A stretch of DNA of 64,000 bases from positions 62,001-126,000 of the forward strand of contig CAWCOV010000021.1 of assembly GCA_963797255.1 (NCBI GenBank). The letters run 5' to 3'. Of this stretch, positions 52,129-60,684 are shown piece by piece. The stretch is from JANXZS01 sp963797255 (GTDB lineage Bacteria > Acidobacteriota > Terriglobia > Terriglobales > Acidobacteriaceae). Position numbers and translations under genes: made by a program. The notes beneath the pieces were generated by a model. It saw only the letters and a list, made by a program, of their open reading frames with translations. It ran no database searches and was not told the DNA's origin. Position 1 is the first letter of the stretch. Every line of letters begins with the position of its first letter.

Positions 52129-53556
52129 CTAGTAGCGGTAGTTCTCTGCCTTGTAGGGACCCTCTTGAGCAACACCCAAATACTCGGCCTGCTTCGGAGT
52201 GAGTGTCGTAAGCTTCACGCCAATCTTTTCCAGGTGCAGACGAGCCACTTCTTCATCCAGCTTCTTTGGCAGAATGTAGACGTCGTTCTTGTACGTGTCC
52301 TTGTTCTTCCAGAGATCCAGCGCAGCCAGCGTCTGGTTGGCAAAGCTGTTGCTCATTACAAAGCTCGGGTGCCCGGTCGCGCAGCCCAGGTTCACCAGCC
52401 GGCCTTCAGCCAGCACGAAGATGCAGTGTCCATCGGGGAATTCATACTTGTCCACCTGCGGCTTGATCGTAACCTTGCTCACGCCCTTTTCGGTGTTCAG
52501 TCGGTCAATCTGGATCTCGTTATCGAAGTGTCCAATGTTGCAGATGATCGCCTGGTCCTTCATCTTCTTCATGTGCTCGAGGGTGATAATGTCCACGTTG
52601 CCGGTGCAGGTCACATAGATGTCCGCGCGCCCCAGCGTATCTTCCAGCGTCGCAACTTCGTAGCCCTCCATCGCCGCCTGCAGTGCGTTGATGGGATCGA
52701 TCTCCGTCACCACCACACGTGCGCCAAGTCCGCGAAGCGAAGCCGCAGAGCCCTTGCCCACATCGCCGTAGCCGCAGATGCATGCAACCTTGCCCGCAAC
52801 CATCACGTCCGTCGCGCGCTTAATGCCATCCACCAACGACTCGCGGCAGCCATACAGATTGTCGAACTTCGACTTCGTCACCGAGTCATTTACGTTGATT
52901 GCCGGAACCAGCAGTTTGCCCTGTTCCTTCATCTTGTAAAGGCGGTGTACGCCCGTCGTCGTTTCTTCTGAAACGCCGCGCCAGTCCTTCACCACGTTGT
53001 GCCAGTGCTGCGGATCTTCGGCGTGCACCTTCTTCAACAGGTCCTTGATGACCTGCTCTTCGTGGTTGCCTGAGGGAGTGTTCACCCAGCCATCACCGTC
53101 TTCCAACTCATAACCTTTGTGGATCAGCAGCGTCACGTCGCCGCCATCGTCCACTACCAACTCCGGACCCTTATTACCATGCTTCAAAGCCTCGTACGTG
53201 CACCACCAATACTCTTCGAGTGATTCGCCCTTCCAAGCAAATACCGGCACACCCGCCGCTGCAATCGCTGCCGCCGCGTGATCCTGTGTGGAGAAGATAT
53301 TGCAGCTTGCCCAGCGAACACTCGCGCCCAGATCCACCAGTGTCTCGATCAGCACGGCAGTCTGAATCGTCATGTGCAGCGAGCCAGTCACGCGCACACC
53401 AGCCAGGGGTTTGGCGGCGGCGTACTTCCTGCGAATGGACATAAGGCCGGGCATCTCGTGCTCGGCAACGGAAATTTCCTTGCGGCCCCAGTCGGCAAGC
53501 GCAAGGTCGGCAACCTTGTATTCAGCAGCCGTACGGTCCAGAGTTGCGGTGGTCAT
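52129..53556 (-). CDS. ahcY: S-adenosylhomocysteine hydrolase
   Basis: 475 residues. NAD-binding GYGDVGKGSAASLRGLGARV, substrate-site LIETLVDLGASVRWASCNIF, EEYWWCTYEAL, VNDSVTKSKFDNLYGCRESL and the C-terminal LHLEKIGVKLTTLTPKQAEY are typical of AhcY. It converts SAH to adenosine and homocysteine, removing the product inhibitor of methyltransferases. GGAGG lies on the coding strand about eight bases upstream. The gene is divergent from an ArsR-methyltransferase gene, and a perfect palindrome lies between them. metK is 3.3 kb away on the same strand. Confidence 0.97.
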   Translation of the reverse strand: MTTATLDRTAAEYKVADLALADWGRKEISVAEHEMPGLMSIRRKYAAAKPLAGVRVTGSLHMTIQTAVLIETLVDLGASVRWASCNIFSTQDHAAAAIAAAGVPVFAWKGESLEEYWWCTYEALKHGNKGPELVVDDGGDVTLLIHKGYELEDGDGWVNTPSGNHEEQVIKDLLKKVHAEDPQHWHNVVKDWRGVSEETTTGVHRLYKMKEQGKLLVPAINVNDSVTKSKFDNLYGCRESLVDGIKRATDVMVAGKVACICGYGDVGKGSAASLRGLGARVVVTEIDPINALQAAMEGYEVATLEDTLGRADIYVTCTGNVDIITLEHMKKMKDQAIICNIGHFDNEIQIDRLNTEKGVSKVTIKPQVDKYEFPDGHCIFVLAEGRLVNLGCATGHPSFVMSNSFANQTLAALDLWKNKDTYKNDVYILPKKLDEEVARLHLEKIGVKLTTLTPKQAEYLGVAQEGPYKAENYRY

Positions 53557-53574
53557 TACTTATCCTCCTATCGC

Positions 53575-53588
53575 CATATCGCGATATG
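53575..53588. promoter_or_regulatory. Candidate operator between ahcY and ArsR-methyltransferase
   Basis: A perfect 14-base palindrome CATATCGCGATATG midway in the 56-base divergent gap, followed by TTGATATA, so the GATAT element appears repeatedly. Palindromes of this type are bound by ArsR-family dimers. Confidence 0.65.
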
Positions 53589-53612
53589 TTGATATACTAA
53601 TTTCAATCGACG

Positions 53613-54566
53613 ATGAAGTCAATTCTCAAATCCCTCAAGATCCTGTCCGACGCAAACCGCCTGCGCGTCCTGCTCATGGTCGAGCGCGAGGAGCTTTCCG
53701 TCGCCGAACTGCAGGAAATCCTCGGCATGGGCCAAAGTACTCTCTCCACTCACCTTGCCCAGCTCAAGCAAGCAGGATTAGTGGAAGACCGCCGCACCGG
53801 AAAAAATATCCTCTATCGGCTCAAGCAGGAGAATGGTTCCTCAGATCACGTCATCAGTCAACTGATTCCGCTGCTTCGCCAGGCCGCCCGCGAAATTCCC
53901 GAGGCCCGGCAAGATAACGCTGCCCTGAAACTTACCCTCCGCAAGCGACAAGACAAGACCCGCGCTTTCTTTGACGAAATGGCGGGCCGCTTTGGCCGCG
54001 AGTACGTTCCCGGCCGATCCTGGAAGGGCTTTGCTGAGGCTCTACTACTTCTCCTGCCCCCCATGGTCATCGCCGACGTCGGTGCCGGCGAAGGATCTTT
54101 TTCACTGCTGCTCGCCCAGCGCGCAAAGCACGTCCTTGCCATCGACAACTCGGAGAAAATGGTGGAGTACGGCACTCAACTCGCCCGCAAGCAGGGCGTA
54201 AAGAATCTCGAGTACCGGCTTGGCGATCTGGAAGAAATTCCTATCGACACCGCGTCGGTCGATGTCGCGCTTCTAAGCCAGTCCCTGCATCACGCTATTC
54301 ACCCCGAGCGCGCAATCGCCGAAGCATGGCGCATCCTCAAGCCCGGTGGCCGCATCGCCATTCTCGATCTCGGCAAGCACCGTTTTGAAGAAGCCCGCGA
54401 ACTCTACGCCGATCTCTGGCTGGGATTCAGCGAAGTAGAACTCGAGTCGCTCATCCATAAGGCAGGCTTCCAAAACGTTCTGACATCCGTCGTGCACAAG
54501 GAAGCCGAAGCGCCCCACTTTCAAACACTGCTCGCTGTCGGAGACAAGCCGAATCTGTCAAAATAA
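53613..54566 (+). CDS. ArsR-family regulator fused to SAM-dependent methyltransferase
   Basis: 317 residues. Residues 1-80 form an ArsR winged helix: LKILSDANRLRVLLMVEREE, LGMGQSTLSTHLAQLKQAGL and VEDRRTGKNILYRL. Residues 115-300 form a class I methyltransferase: DKTRAFFDEMAGRFGREYVP, motif I VIADVGAGEGSFSLLL (152-167), VLAIDNSEKMVEY, LGDLEEIPIDTASVDVALLS and AWRILKPGGRIAILDL. No Cys metal-sensor pair is present. Divergence from ahcY suggests that it senses SAM or SAH and controls ahcY. Confidence 0.88.
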   Translation: MKSILKSLKILSDANRLRVLLMVEREELSVAELQEILGMGQSTLSTHLAQLKQAGLVEDRRTGKNILYRLKQENGSSDHVISQLIPLLRQAAREIPEARQDNAALKLTLRKRQDKTRAFFDEMAGRFGREYVPGRSWKGFAEALLLLLPPMVIADVGAGEGSFSLLLAQRAKHVLAIDNSEKMVEYGTQLARKQGVKNLEYRLGDLEEIPIDTASVDVALLSQSLHHAIHPERAIAEAWRILKPGGRIAILDLGKHRFEEARELYADLWLGFSEVELESLIHKAGFQNVLTSVVHKEAEAPHFQTLLAVGDKPNLSK

Positions 54567-54570
54567 CTAA

Positions 54571-54870
54571 GTGGCCACGGGATCTTCAACAACAACGACG
54601 CGCCTCTCCAAGCGCCAAATGATCCTCATCGCGAAAGCTCTCTCCGATCCGCGACGCCTCGGGATACTGGAGCGCATCGCCGGCCAGCATTCCATGGGCT
54701 GTTCGGCCTTGCTCGAAGCCGTCCCCATCACCCCCGCGACCATGTCGCACCATCTAAAAGAGTTGGAAGCTGCTGGCCTCATCGAAACCCATCGCGAAGG
54801 CAAATTCGTTACCGCGACATTCCGCCGCGACGTGTGGAATTCCTACCTCTCAAAGCTCAGCCAGATCTAA
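54571..54870 (+). CDS. ArsR-family transcriptional regulator
   Basis: 99 residues from GTG 54571, four bases after the previous stop. A single winged helix: RQMILIAKALSDPRRLGILE, ITPATMSHHLKELEAAGLIE and THREGKFVTATFRRDVW. No obvious metal-binding Cys pair in alpha-3 (a lone GCSALLEA). It is 96 bases before the SDR gene, whose upstream region carries an inverted repeat suitable as its operator. Confidence 0.86.
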   Translation: MATGSSTTTTRLSKRQMILIAKALSDPRRLGILERIAGQHSMGCSALLEAVPITPATMSHHLKELEAAGLIETHREGKFVTATFRRDVWNSYLSKLSQI

Positions 54871-54912
54871 AATTTCAAAAGATCGAATCCCCTCCGGGCC
54901 TGGGCACATCAA

Positions 54913-54936
54913 TTAGACGGTTATCAAATTGTCTAA
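54913..54936. promoter_or_regulatory. Candidate ArsR operator before SDR gene
   Basis: Inverted repeat TTAGAC-N12-GTCTAA (54913-54918, 54931-54936), 30 bases upstream of the SDR start. Confidence 0.5.
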
Positions 54937-54966
54937 GTGATCGATAGCAAGAGTCAGGAGTCTTTC

Positions 54967-55716
54967 ATGAGCAAACTAGCAGGAAAAGTAGCAGTCGTAA
55001 CCGGCGCATCCAAGGGCATCGGAGCATCCATCGCGGAGCAACTCGCAGCAGAAGGCGCATCCGTTGTCGTCAACTACGCAAGCAGCAAAGCCGGTGCGGA
55101 TAAGGTCGTCAACGCCATCACCGCCAAAGGCGGCAAGGCCATCGCCGTGCAAGCAGATGTCTCCTCCGAGGCCGACATCAAGCGGCTCTTCGCCGAGACA
55201 AAGAAGGCCTACGGCAAAGTCGATATCCTCGTGAACAATGCGGGCATTTATGAATTTCTTCCGCTCGAAAACATCACAGCGGAGCACTTCCACAAGCAAT
55301 ATAACCTGAATGTGCTCGGCCTTCTTCTCACCACGCAAGAAGCCGTAAAGTACATCGGAGCAGAAGGCGGATCCATCATCAACATCGGCTCCGTCGTTGC
55401 GCAATCGCCCGTCGCCACCGGTTCGGTCTACAGTTCCACCAAGGCTGCCGTCGATGCAATCACCATCGCGCTCTCGAAGGAACTCGGCCACCGCAAGATT
55501 CGCGTCAACTCGGTGAATCCCGGAATGGTAGAGACTGAAGGCTTCCACGCCGCGGGTATCGCTGAAAGCGATTTTCGCAAGATGGTCGAGGCGCAAACTC
55601 CACTCGGCCGCATCGGCCAGCCGCAAGACATCGCTCCTGTGGTGGCCTTCGTAGCATCCGACGATGCTGGCTGGGTCAACGGCCAGGCCATCCAGATCGC
55701 AGGCGGGATGCGCTAA
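54967..55716 (+). CDS. SDR family oxidoreductase (FabG-like)
   Basis: 249 residues from ATG 54967 (AGGAG seven bases upstream). A classical SDR: VAVVTGASKGIGASIAEQLA, ILVNNAGIYEF, catalytic Ser in INIGSVVAQSP, VYSSTKAAVDAIT (YxxxK), VNSVNPGMVETEGFH and IQIAGGMR. NADP(H) preference is likely. The full N-terminus contrasts with the truncated SDR at 19616. It is probably controlled by the adjacent small ArsR protein. The substrate is unknown. Confidence 0.93.
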   Translation: MSKLAGKVAVVTGASKGIGASIAEQLAAEGASVVVNYASSKAGADKVVNAITAKGGKAIAVQADVSSEADIKRLFAETKKAYGKVDILVNNAGIYEFLPLENITAEHFHKQYNLNVLGLLLTTQEAVKYIGAEGGSIINIGSVVAQSPVATGSVYSSTKAAVDAITIALSKELGHRKIRVNSVNPGMVETEGFHAAGIAESDFRKMVEAQTPLGRIGQPQDIAPVVAFVASDDAGWVNGQAIQIAGGMR

Positions 55717-55731
55717 TAATCTTCCCCACCC

Positions 55732-56844
55732 TCAAGAGTGGGACAGCACTTCCGCTGTCCCGCTCCGCTCTTTCTCCAGCAGCTTCCGCTTGCGCTCCAC
55801 ACCCCACCGATATCCCGTAAGTGCACCGTCACTGCCCACAACGCGATGGCAGGGAATCACCACGGCCAACGGATTCGACGCGCAAGCACGTGCCACCGCG
55901 CGCACCGCAGTAGGCTGCCCAATCTCCTTTGCCACCTCTGCATAGCTGCGCGTCTCGCCCGTAGGTATTTGTTGCAGCGCCTGCCACACGCGCATTTGAA
56001 AAGCTGTCGCGCGCAAGTCCAGCGGAAGCTCTTGCGCTAGTGGACCTTCTCCATTCGCCAGCAGAATCACCCGCGTCACCCAATTCAGACCCGCGTCCGC
56101 CACGATGTCCGCCGCAGGGAACTGCGCTCGCAACCCGCGCTCCAGCTCCGTCGCATCCTCGCCCAGCGTCACTGCGCAAATGCCGCGATCGGTCGCTGCC
56201 ACCAGCAGCTTGCCCAGATGACAATTCGCAACTGTAAATCGAATACGCTCACCCTTGCCCCGAGCTTGAAATTTCCCAGGGCTCATTCCCAGGTCGCGCT
56301 TAGCGTGCTCATATACGCGGCTTGCTGAAGAATATCCCGCATCGTAGATCGCTTCTGTCACGCTCACTCCTTTGCCATTCAATCGGCTCTTCAACATCGT
56401 CGATCGTAACTTCCGTTGATACGCACTCGGGCTCACTCCCAGCACGCGTACAAAATTCCGCTGGACGGTGAACGGACTCAACTTCGTCAGATCCGCAAGT
56501 TCGCTTAGCGTAATTTTTCGCTCAACGTTTGCGCGGATATGCGCACAAACCAAATCAACCATGGCAGTCTCCGCCCGCTGCTGCTCTGGCTTGCAGCGCA
56601 TGCATGCGCGAAATCCCGCCGCCCGCGCGTCGTCCACGCTCGTAAAAAACACCGCATTGCTTCGCGATGGCCTGCGGCTCGGACACGCCGCCCGGCAGAA
56701 TATTCCGGTTGTCGTCACGCCGTAGAAAAATTCGGCGCTCGCGTCGCGTGCCAGCACCTGTTCCCACGCAGTCTCTTCGTCGAATATCAACTTCTTATCC
56801 GCCTTCATGTCAGCATCATCGCAGTGCGCGTTCTGCGCCGCCAT
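55732..56844 (-). CDS. ada: Bifunctional DNA alkylation repair/regulator Ada
   Basis: 370 residues. The N-terminal methyl-phosphotriester domain has Zn Cys residues 50, 54, 81 and 84 (FCRAACPSRRPS, CMRCKP). An AraC-type HTH follows (LSPFTVQRNFVRVLGVSPSA, GYSSASRVYEHAKRDLGMSP). The C-terminal O6-methylguanine methyltransferase has the active-site PCHRVVGSDGALTGYRWG. All functional Cys are kept. It transfers methyl groups to itself and activates its own regulon. An internal ATG at 56808 is an alternative start. Confidence 0.95.
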   Translation of the reverse strand: MAAQNAHCDDADMKADKKLIFDEETAWEQVLARDASAEFFYGVTTTGIFCRAACPSRRPSRSNAVFFTSVDDARAAGFRACMRCKPEQQRAETAMVDLVCAHIRANVERKITLSELADLTKLSPFTVQRNFVRVLGVSPSAYQRKLRSTMLKSRLNGKGVSVTEAIYDAGYSSASRVYEHAKRDLGMSPGKFQARGKGERIRFTVANCHLGKLLVAATDRGICAVTLGEDATELERGLRAQFPAADIVADAGLNWVTRVILLANGEGPLAQELPLDLRATAFQMRVWQALQQIPTGETRSYAEVAKEIGQPTAVRAVARACASNPLAVVIPCHRVVGSDGALTGYRWGVERKRKLLEKERSGTAEVLSHS

Positions 56845-56861
56845 CCGCTTCTTGCTGTCAA

Positions 56862-56892
56862 AAGAAAAAAGGCGGACTCCGAAGAGTCCACC
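56862..56892 (-). terminator. Rho-independent terminator of metK
   Basis: On the minus strand, stem GGTGGACTC/GAGTCCGCC with a TTCG tetraloop (one wobble pair), followed by TTTTTT. It sits about 20 bases past the metK stop and upstream of ada. Confidence 0.92.
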
Positions 56893-56910
56893 CTTTCCTT
56901 TGTTTCCCGA

Positions 56911-58086
56911 CTACTTCTTTGCGGTTGCCTCGCCCACGCCAGCTTGCTCGCGCAACGCTGCAGCCTTGTCCGTCGCTTCCCATGTGAACTCCGCACCCTG
57001 GCGACCGAAGTGGCCGTAGGCAGCAGTCTGCCGGTAGATCGGCCGACGCAGGTTCAGGCTCTCGATAATGCCCTTCGGCGTCAACGAGAAGTTTGCCCTG
57101 ACCAACTGCTGCAGCTTCTTCGAATCCACCGCACCCGTGCCGAAAGTTTCAACCAGCACGCTAACCGGATCAGCCACACCGATGGCATAAGCAAGCTGCA
57201 CTTCGCAGCGCTCTGCCAAACCGGCAGCCACAATGTTCTTCGCAATGTAGCGCGCCATGTAAGCCGCCGAACGATCCACCTTTGTCGGATCCTTGCCGCT
57301 GAATGCACCGCCGCCGTGACGACCCATACCGCCGTAGGTGTCGACGATAATCTTGCGGCCCGTCAATCCGGTATCGCCCATCGGTCCGCCAATTACAAAT
57401 CGGCCCGTGGGATTGATGTGATACTTCGTGTTCTCATCCAGCAGGTGTGCTGGAAGCACTGCCTGGATAACGTGCTTCAGAATGTCGCTGTACAGCTGAT
57501 CATTCGTAACCGTCTCTGAGTGCTGCGACGAAATCACCACCGCGTCAATGCGAACCGGCTTGTTGTTCTCGTCGTACTCCACCGTCACCTGGCTCTTGCC
57601 GTCGGGACGGAGATAGACCATCAATCCGCTCTTGCGAACTTCCGTCAACCGCTTCGTCAGCTTGTGTGCCAGCGCAATCGGAGTCGGCATGTAGTCTTCG
57701 TTCTCGTTGGTGGCATAGCCGAACATCATGCCCTGATCGCCCGCGCCGCCCGTGTCCACACCCTGGGCAATGTCGCCGGACTGCTTGTTGATGCTCGAGA
57801 TCACCGCGCAGGTGTTTGAATCGAATCCATACAGCGCGTTGTCATAGCCAATCGAAGCGACCACGCCTCGAACCAGCGACTGGAAATCGACGTATGCCTT
57901 GGTCGTAATTTCACCGGCAATCACTACGAGCCCGGTTGCGGTCAGCGTCTCGCACGCTACCCGGCTGTATGCATCCTGCTCGAGGCAGGCGTCAAGAATC
58001 GCATCGGAAATCTGATCGGCGATCTTGTCTGGGTGACCCTCGGTCACCGATTCAGACGTAAATAAAAAACGGTCGTGTACTGACAA
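56911..58086 (-). CDS. metK: S-adenosylmethionine synthetase
   Basis: 391 residues, the normal length. Signatures are SVTEGHPDKIADQISDAILD, GAGDQGMMFGYATNENEDYM, IDTYGGMGRHGGGAFSGKD (core GGGAFSGKDPTKVDRSAAY) and the C-terminal FGRQGAEFTWEATDKA. It makes SAM from methionine and ATP. GGAGG lies about ten bases upstream on the coding strand. With ahcY and the ArsR-methyltransferase it forms a SAM-cycle neighbourhood; I saw no ahcY-type palindrome in its leader. Confidence 0.97.
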   Translation of the reverse strand: MSVHDRFLFTSESVTEGHPDKIADQISDAILDACLEQDAYSRVACETLTATGLVVIAGEITTKAYVDFQSLVRGVVASIGYDNALYGFDSNTCAVISSINKQSGDIAQGVDTGGAGDQGMMFGYATNENEDYMPTPIALAHKLTKRLTEVRKSGLMVYLRPDGKSQVTVEYDENNKPVRIDAVVISSQHSETVTNDQLYSDILKHVIQAVLPAHLLDENTKYHINPTGRFVIGGPMGDTGLTGRKIIVDTYGGMGRHGGGAFSGKDPTKVDRSAAYMARYIAKNIVAAGLAERCEVQLAYAIGVADPVSVLVETFGTGAVDSKKLQQLVRANFSLTPKGIIESLNLRRPIYRQTAAYGHFGRQGAEFTWEATDKAAALREQAGVGEATAKK

Positions 58087-58552
58087 TACAGTTTCCTCCG
58101 TATGTACTCGTTTTGGCCGCCGCTGACGCTGTTTCTCTCTGGAAGGAACTGCGTGATTCGGAATAAGTTAGCGGACTGCTGGCCAGCCCCGGCTCGTTCA
58201 AGCCGTAAGCGTCTATCAAAACGGTAGCAGAGCCCGGGCGCAACCGCAAAATCTTTCAGCCAAGGGGAGATATACGCCCCCGGAAGGCGCATCCGTGCAG
58301 TAAATGGTCAGCTCCAAAACGCGAAGCTTCGTCCCCATCAGGGAAAACGCGCTGTGAACTGTCATCCCGAACGAACCCAAGCATCTGCGCTTGATCCGTT
58401 GTCATCCCCGAGCGGACCGAAGGATTTGCGCTCAGTTGAATTGTCAGCCCGAGCGTAGCCGAGGGATCTGCGGTTTCCTTTACAGACTCAGGTTTGAGCG
58501 CCGCAGCATTTGAGGCCATCGAGAATCAACCGACGGCCCCAATCCCACGAGC
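58087..58552. other. metK leader plus repeat cluster
   Basis: The first ~175 bases (58087-58260) are the metK 5' leader; no known SAM or SAH riboswitch fold was recognised by eye. 58359-58488 holds repeat copy E. No gene was found in this stretch. Confidence 0.6.
58359..58473. repeat. GTCATCCCGA-type intergenic repeat, copy E (three units)
   Basis: Three degenerate tandem units: TGTCATCCCGAACGAACCCA ending GCATCTGCG, TGTCATCCCCGAGCGGACCG ending AGGATTTGCG, and TGTCAGCCCGAGCGTAGCCG ending AGGGATCTGCG. Confidence 0.7.
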
Positions 58553-59209
58553 TTACTTCAACTTCACCTTGTAAAGTTCATGCGGCTTCTTCCCCGTAAA
58601 CTGCACCGTGGACAAAAACAGCTTCTGCAGCATGTCCAGGTCCGGAGCCACCAGCGCCCACAACAACACCGGGTTCGTCGTCTTCTCCTTTGCTACTGCC
58701 CCGACCATGGCAACGTAAATCTCTGAGCCTGCCGTCGCGCCGGCTCCCTTCCCAATCACTGCCGCGAAGTTTCGGCCATCGACCGTGTAGGTGGCGAATT
58801 CCTTGAAGGGAGTAAGCCCGGGCATTTTTGCACTACCGTTTACCATGCCCTTCATAAAGTCGTCGGGAACCATTCCTTGCGGCGCACAGCTCATCGCCGG
58901 ATGAATGATCGTTACTCCCATGCTCAATCCCTGGTAGCCTTCGCCTGCGTTCGGAGGAGCAGCCGAGTAAACCACGTCATTGCACGCAACCGCCTTCTGA
59001 TCCAGCTCCTGCGACTTCAATTTCCCAACATCCTCTGCCTTGAATCCCGCTGGCGGAGTGTAAGTCAAACTCAGATCCTGTTGAACGAATGGTTGTGCAT
59101 CACCAGCAGCTGCAGGAGCAGCCGTTGCGGCCTGGGCCATTGTGATTTGCGGACCGGTCAATCCTGCAATCGCAACGGCAAGGAGTGGCAAGCGAAAAAA
59201 ATTAGACAT
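58553..59209 (-). CDS. Exported protein, paralogue 1 of QFTGKKPHELYK family
   Basis: 218 residues. A signal peptide (RLPLLAVAIAGLTGPQITMA) and an Ala-rich linker precede LSLTYTPPAGFKAEDVGKLK, a Cys pair (VACNDVVYSA, SCAPQGM), FATYTVDGRNFAAVIGKGAG and the C-terminal VQFTGKKPHELYKVKLK. Length and all blocks match the gene at 60685. Function unknown; probably a periplasmic or cell-surface protein. The kinase gene lies between the two paralogues. Confidence 0.8.
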   Translation of the reverse strand: MSNFFRLPLLAVAIAGLTGPQITMAQAATAAPAAAGDAQPFVQQDLSLTYTPPAGFKAEDVGKLKSQELDQKAVACNDVVYSAAPPNAGEGYQGLSMGVTIIHPAMSCAPQGMVPDDFMKGMVNGSAKMPGLTPFKEFATYTVDGRNFAAVIGKGAGATAGSEIYVAMVGAVAKEKTTNPVLLWALVAPDLDMLQKLFLSTVQFTGKKPHELYKVKLK

Positions 59210-59393
59210 GGCAAGTTAATCCTTCTCTAGATTTGCTCCACATTGTACTCAGGAATAGCGTCCCGGAAAGATGATCTGGATCACACAAGTTGGGTAGCCG
59301 TATGGATGATCGCCCTACGCGGTCTGCAGGATTACTTCCGTCTTCTGGGCTGAACTCCCAGTTCTGCCTGACCGGGGAACTCCCATCCGTAAC

Positions 59394-60191
59394 TCAGATC
59401 TGCGCGATCAGCCTGTCCATCTGCTTTTCCTGCTGTTCCAGGGATTCCAGCAGTTTGAACTGCGTTCTGCAGCGGTCCATGTTGTGCCCCTCGCGATGAA
59501 CCTTGAAGTAAGTGTCGCCTGCCAGGAAATCCGTGAGAAACCGGATGCCGATTTCGAATGTGATCAATTTGCCTGAAAACGGCAAAAGCTCTTTCTCCGC
59601 CCGCGTCAGAAATTCCCCCGCAGAACTCAAGTAACCGCGCGCCAACGCCTCGAACATCTCGAACTGCATCGTCACTTTTGACAGATCGCGTTCATCTTCC
59701 TGCGCCGTACTCGTCGTCGTGCGCACCATATCGCCAAAATCGAATGGCGCCAGCCCCGGCATCACCGTGTCCAGATCGATTACGCAAATCCCTTCGCCCG
59801 TCGCATCGTCCAGCATCACGTTGTTAAACTTCGTGTCGTTATGCGTCACGCGTTCCGGTAGCCCCGCATCCAGCAGCACGCCGCAAATATCCTTGTGCCG
59901 CCTCGCAAATTCAATCTCCTTTTGCGCCATTTCCGCCCGATTCGCAACGTCCGCTTCGATCGCTCTCTCCAGCGCGGCATACCGCTTCGGCGTATGGTGA
60001 AAGTCAGGAATCGTATCGTGCAGTCGGGGCAGGCGGAAGCTCTGTAAGCAGTCGCTGAAATTCTCCAAATGCCTTTGCAGCCTGAAACGCCTGCTGCGGA
60101 AACTCCACAGCGTCAAACGTCCGCGCTCCCTCGATAAACACATAAACGCGCCAGACATCCCCGTGCTCGTCGCGTGCATATGGCTTGCCAT
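59394..60191 (-). CDS. NahK-like sugar kinase (APH family), C-terminal fragment
   Basis: Second part of a frameshifted gene. The correct part begins near 60026 as RLHDTIPDFHHTPKRYAALE. The catalytic loop is VTHNDTKFNNVMLDD (Asp base) and the metal Asp is in VIDLDTVMPGLAPFDFGDM. This combination, HNDTKxNN with DLDTVMPG, is that of N-acetylhexosamine 1-kinase-like phosphotransferases. The region before 60026 in this frame is noise. The specific sugar is inferred, not shown. Confidence 0.78.
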   Translation of the reverse strand: MASHMHATSTGMSGAFMCLSRERGRLTLWSFRSRRFRLQRHLENFSDCLQSFRLPRLHDTIPDFHHTPKRYAALERAIEADVANRAEMAQKEIEFARRHKDICGVLLDAGLPERVTHNDTKFNNVMLDDATGEGICVIDLDTVMPGLAPFDFGDMVRTTTSTAQEDERDLSKVTMQFEMFEALARGYLSSAGEFLTRAEKELLPFSGKLITFEIGIRFLTDFLAGDTYFKVHREGHNMDRCRTQFKLLESLEQQEKQMDRLIAQI

Positions 60192-60495
60192 CCACTGCCG
60201 GAATCAGCGTCAACACCCGCCGCATCCGGTCAGCCTCTCCAGCACGCTTCTGCGAGAGATGCGTCGATACCCGCCAGATATTCTCCATCAACGCCGGCGT
60301 GTTCTTGAAAATCGCCCCATTGATGCGTTGAAAGATGTAGCGGACTCGCGCCCCGCCCTGCTCCAGCGTCGCGCAGTAGGTGTCGTTGATGTGACCACTG
60401 CCATACGGCACCGCGGAAACAAATCTGCCGTCGATTTGAAAGTGCCGCGCCATCGCACCAATGTCGTGCTTCAGATTCACTTCCGTTATATCCAT
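60004..60495 (-). CDS. NahK-like sugar kinase, N-terminal fragment
   Basis: First part, from ATG 60495. It has the N-lobe ATP-binding strands: VSAVPYGSGHINDTYCATLE, RVRYIFQRINGAIFKNTPAL, LMENIWRVSTHL and VWRVYVFIEGARTFD. The frame ends ten residues after the shift: one extra G in GGGG at 60026-60029 (CCCC on the coding strand). Removing it gives LPPARLHDTIPDF and a 366-residue protein, close to NahK length. Confidence 0.8.
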   Translation of the reverse strand: MDITEVNLKHDIGAMARHFQIDGRFVSAVPYGSGHINDTYCATLEQGGARVRYIFQRINGAIFKNTPALMENIWRVSTHLSQKRAGEADRMRRVLTLIPAVDGKPYARDEHGDVWRVYVFIEGARTFDAVEFPQQAFQAAKAFGEFQRLLTELPPAPTARYDS

Positions 60496-60684
60496 AGTTT
60501 TGCTGGGTAGCCGCCCTGCTCAACAAGTTTACGAATGCCTGCCGATGCCCGATGTTCGCGATGCGTCACGACAAACCATGCAGCATTGGTGCGCTGAACC
60601 CCCCTGCGCGTGCGTTGCCCGCTAACTTCAAAGCCGCAACGCACCATACAGGTGTCGAGCGCGCAGATGGGCCCACTCTTTCTC

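Noticed and set aside
58087..58260. SAM or SAH riboswitch in the metK leader
   Set aside because: No match by eye to known SAM or SAH riboswitch cores. A covariance-model scan would settle it.
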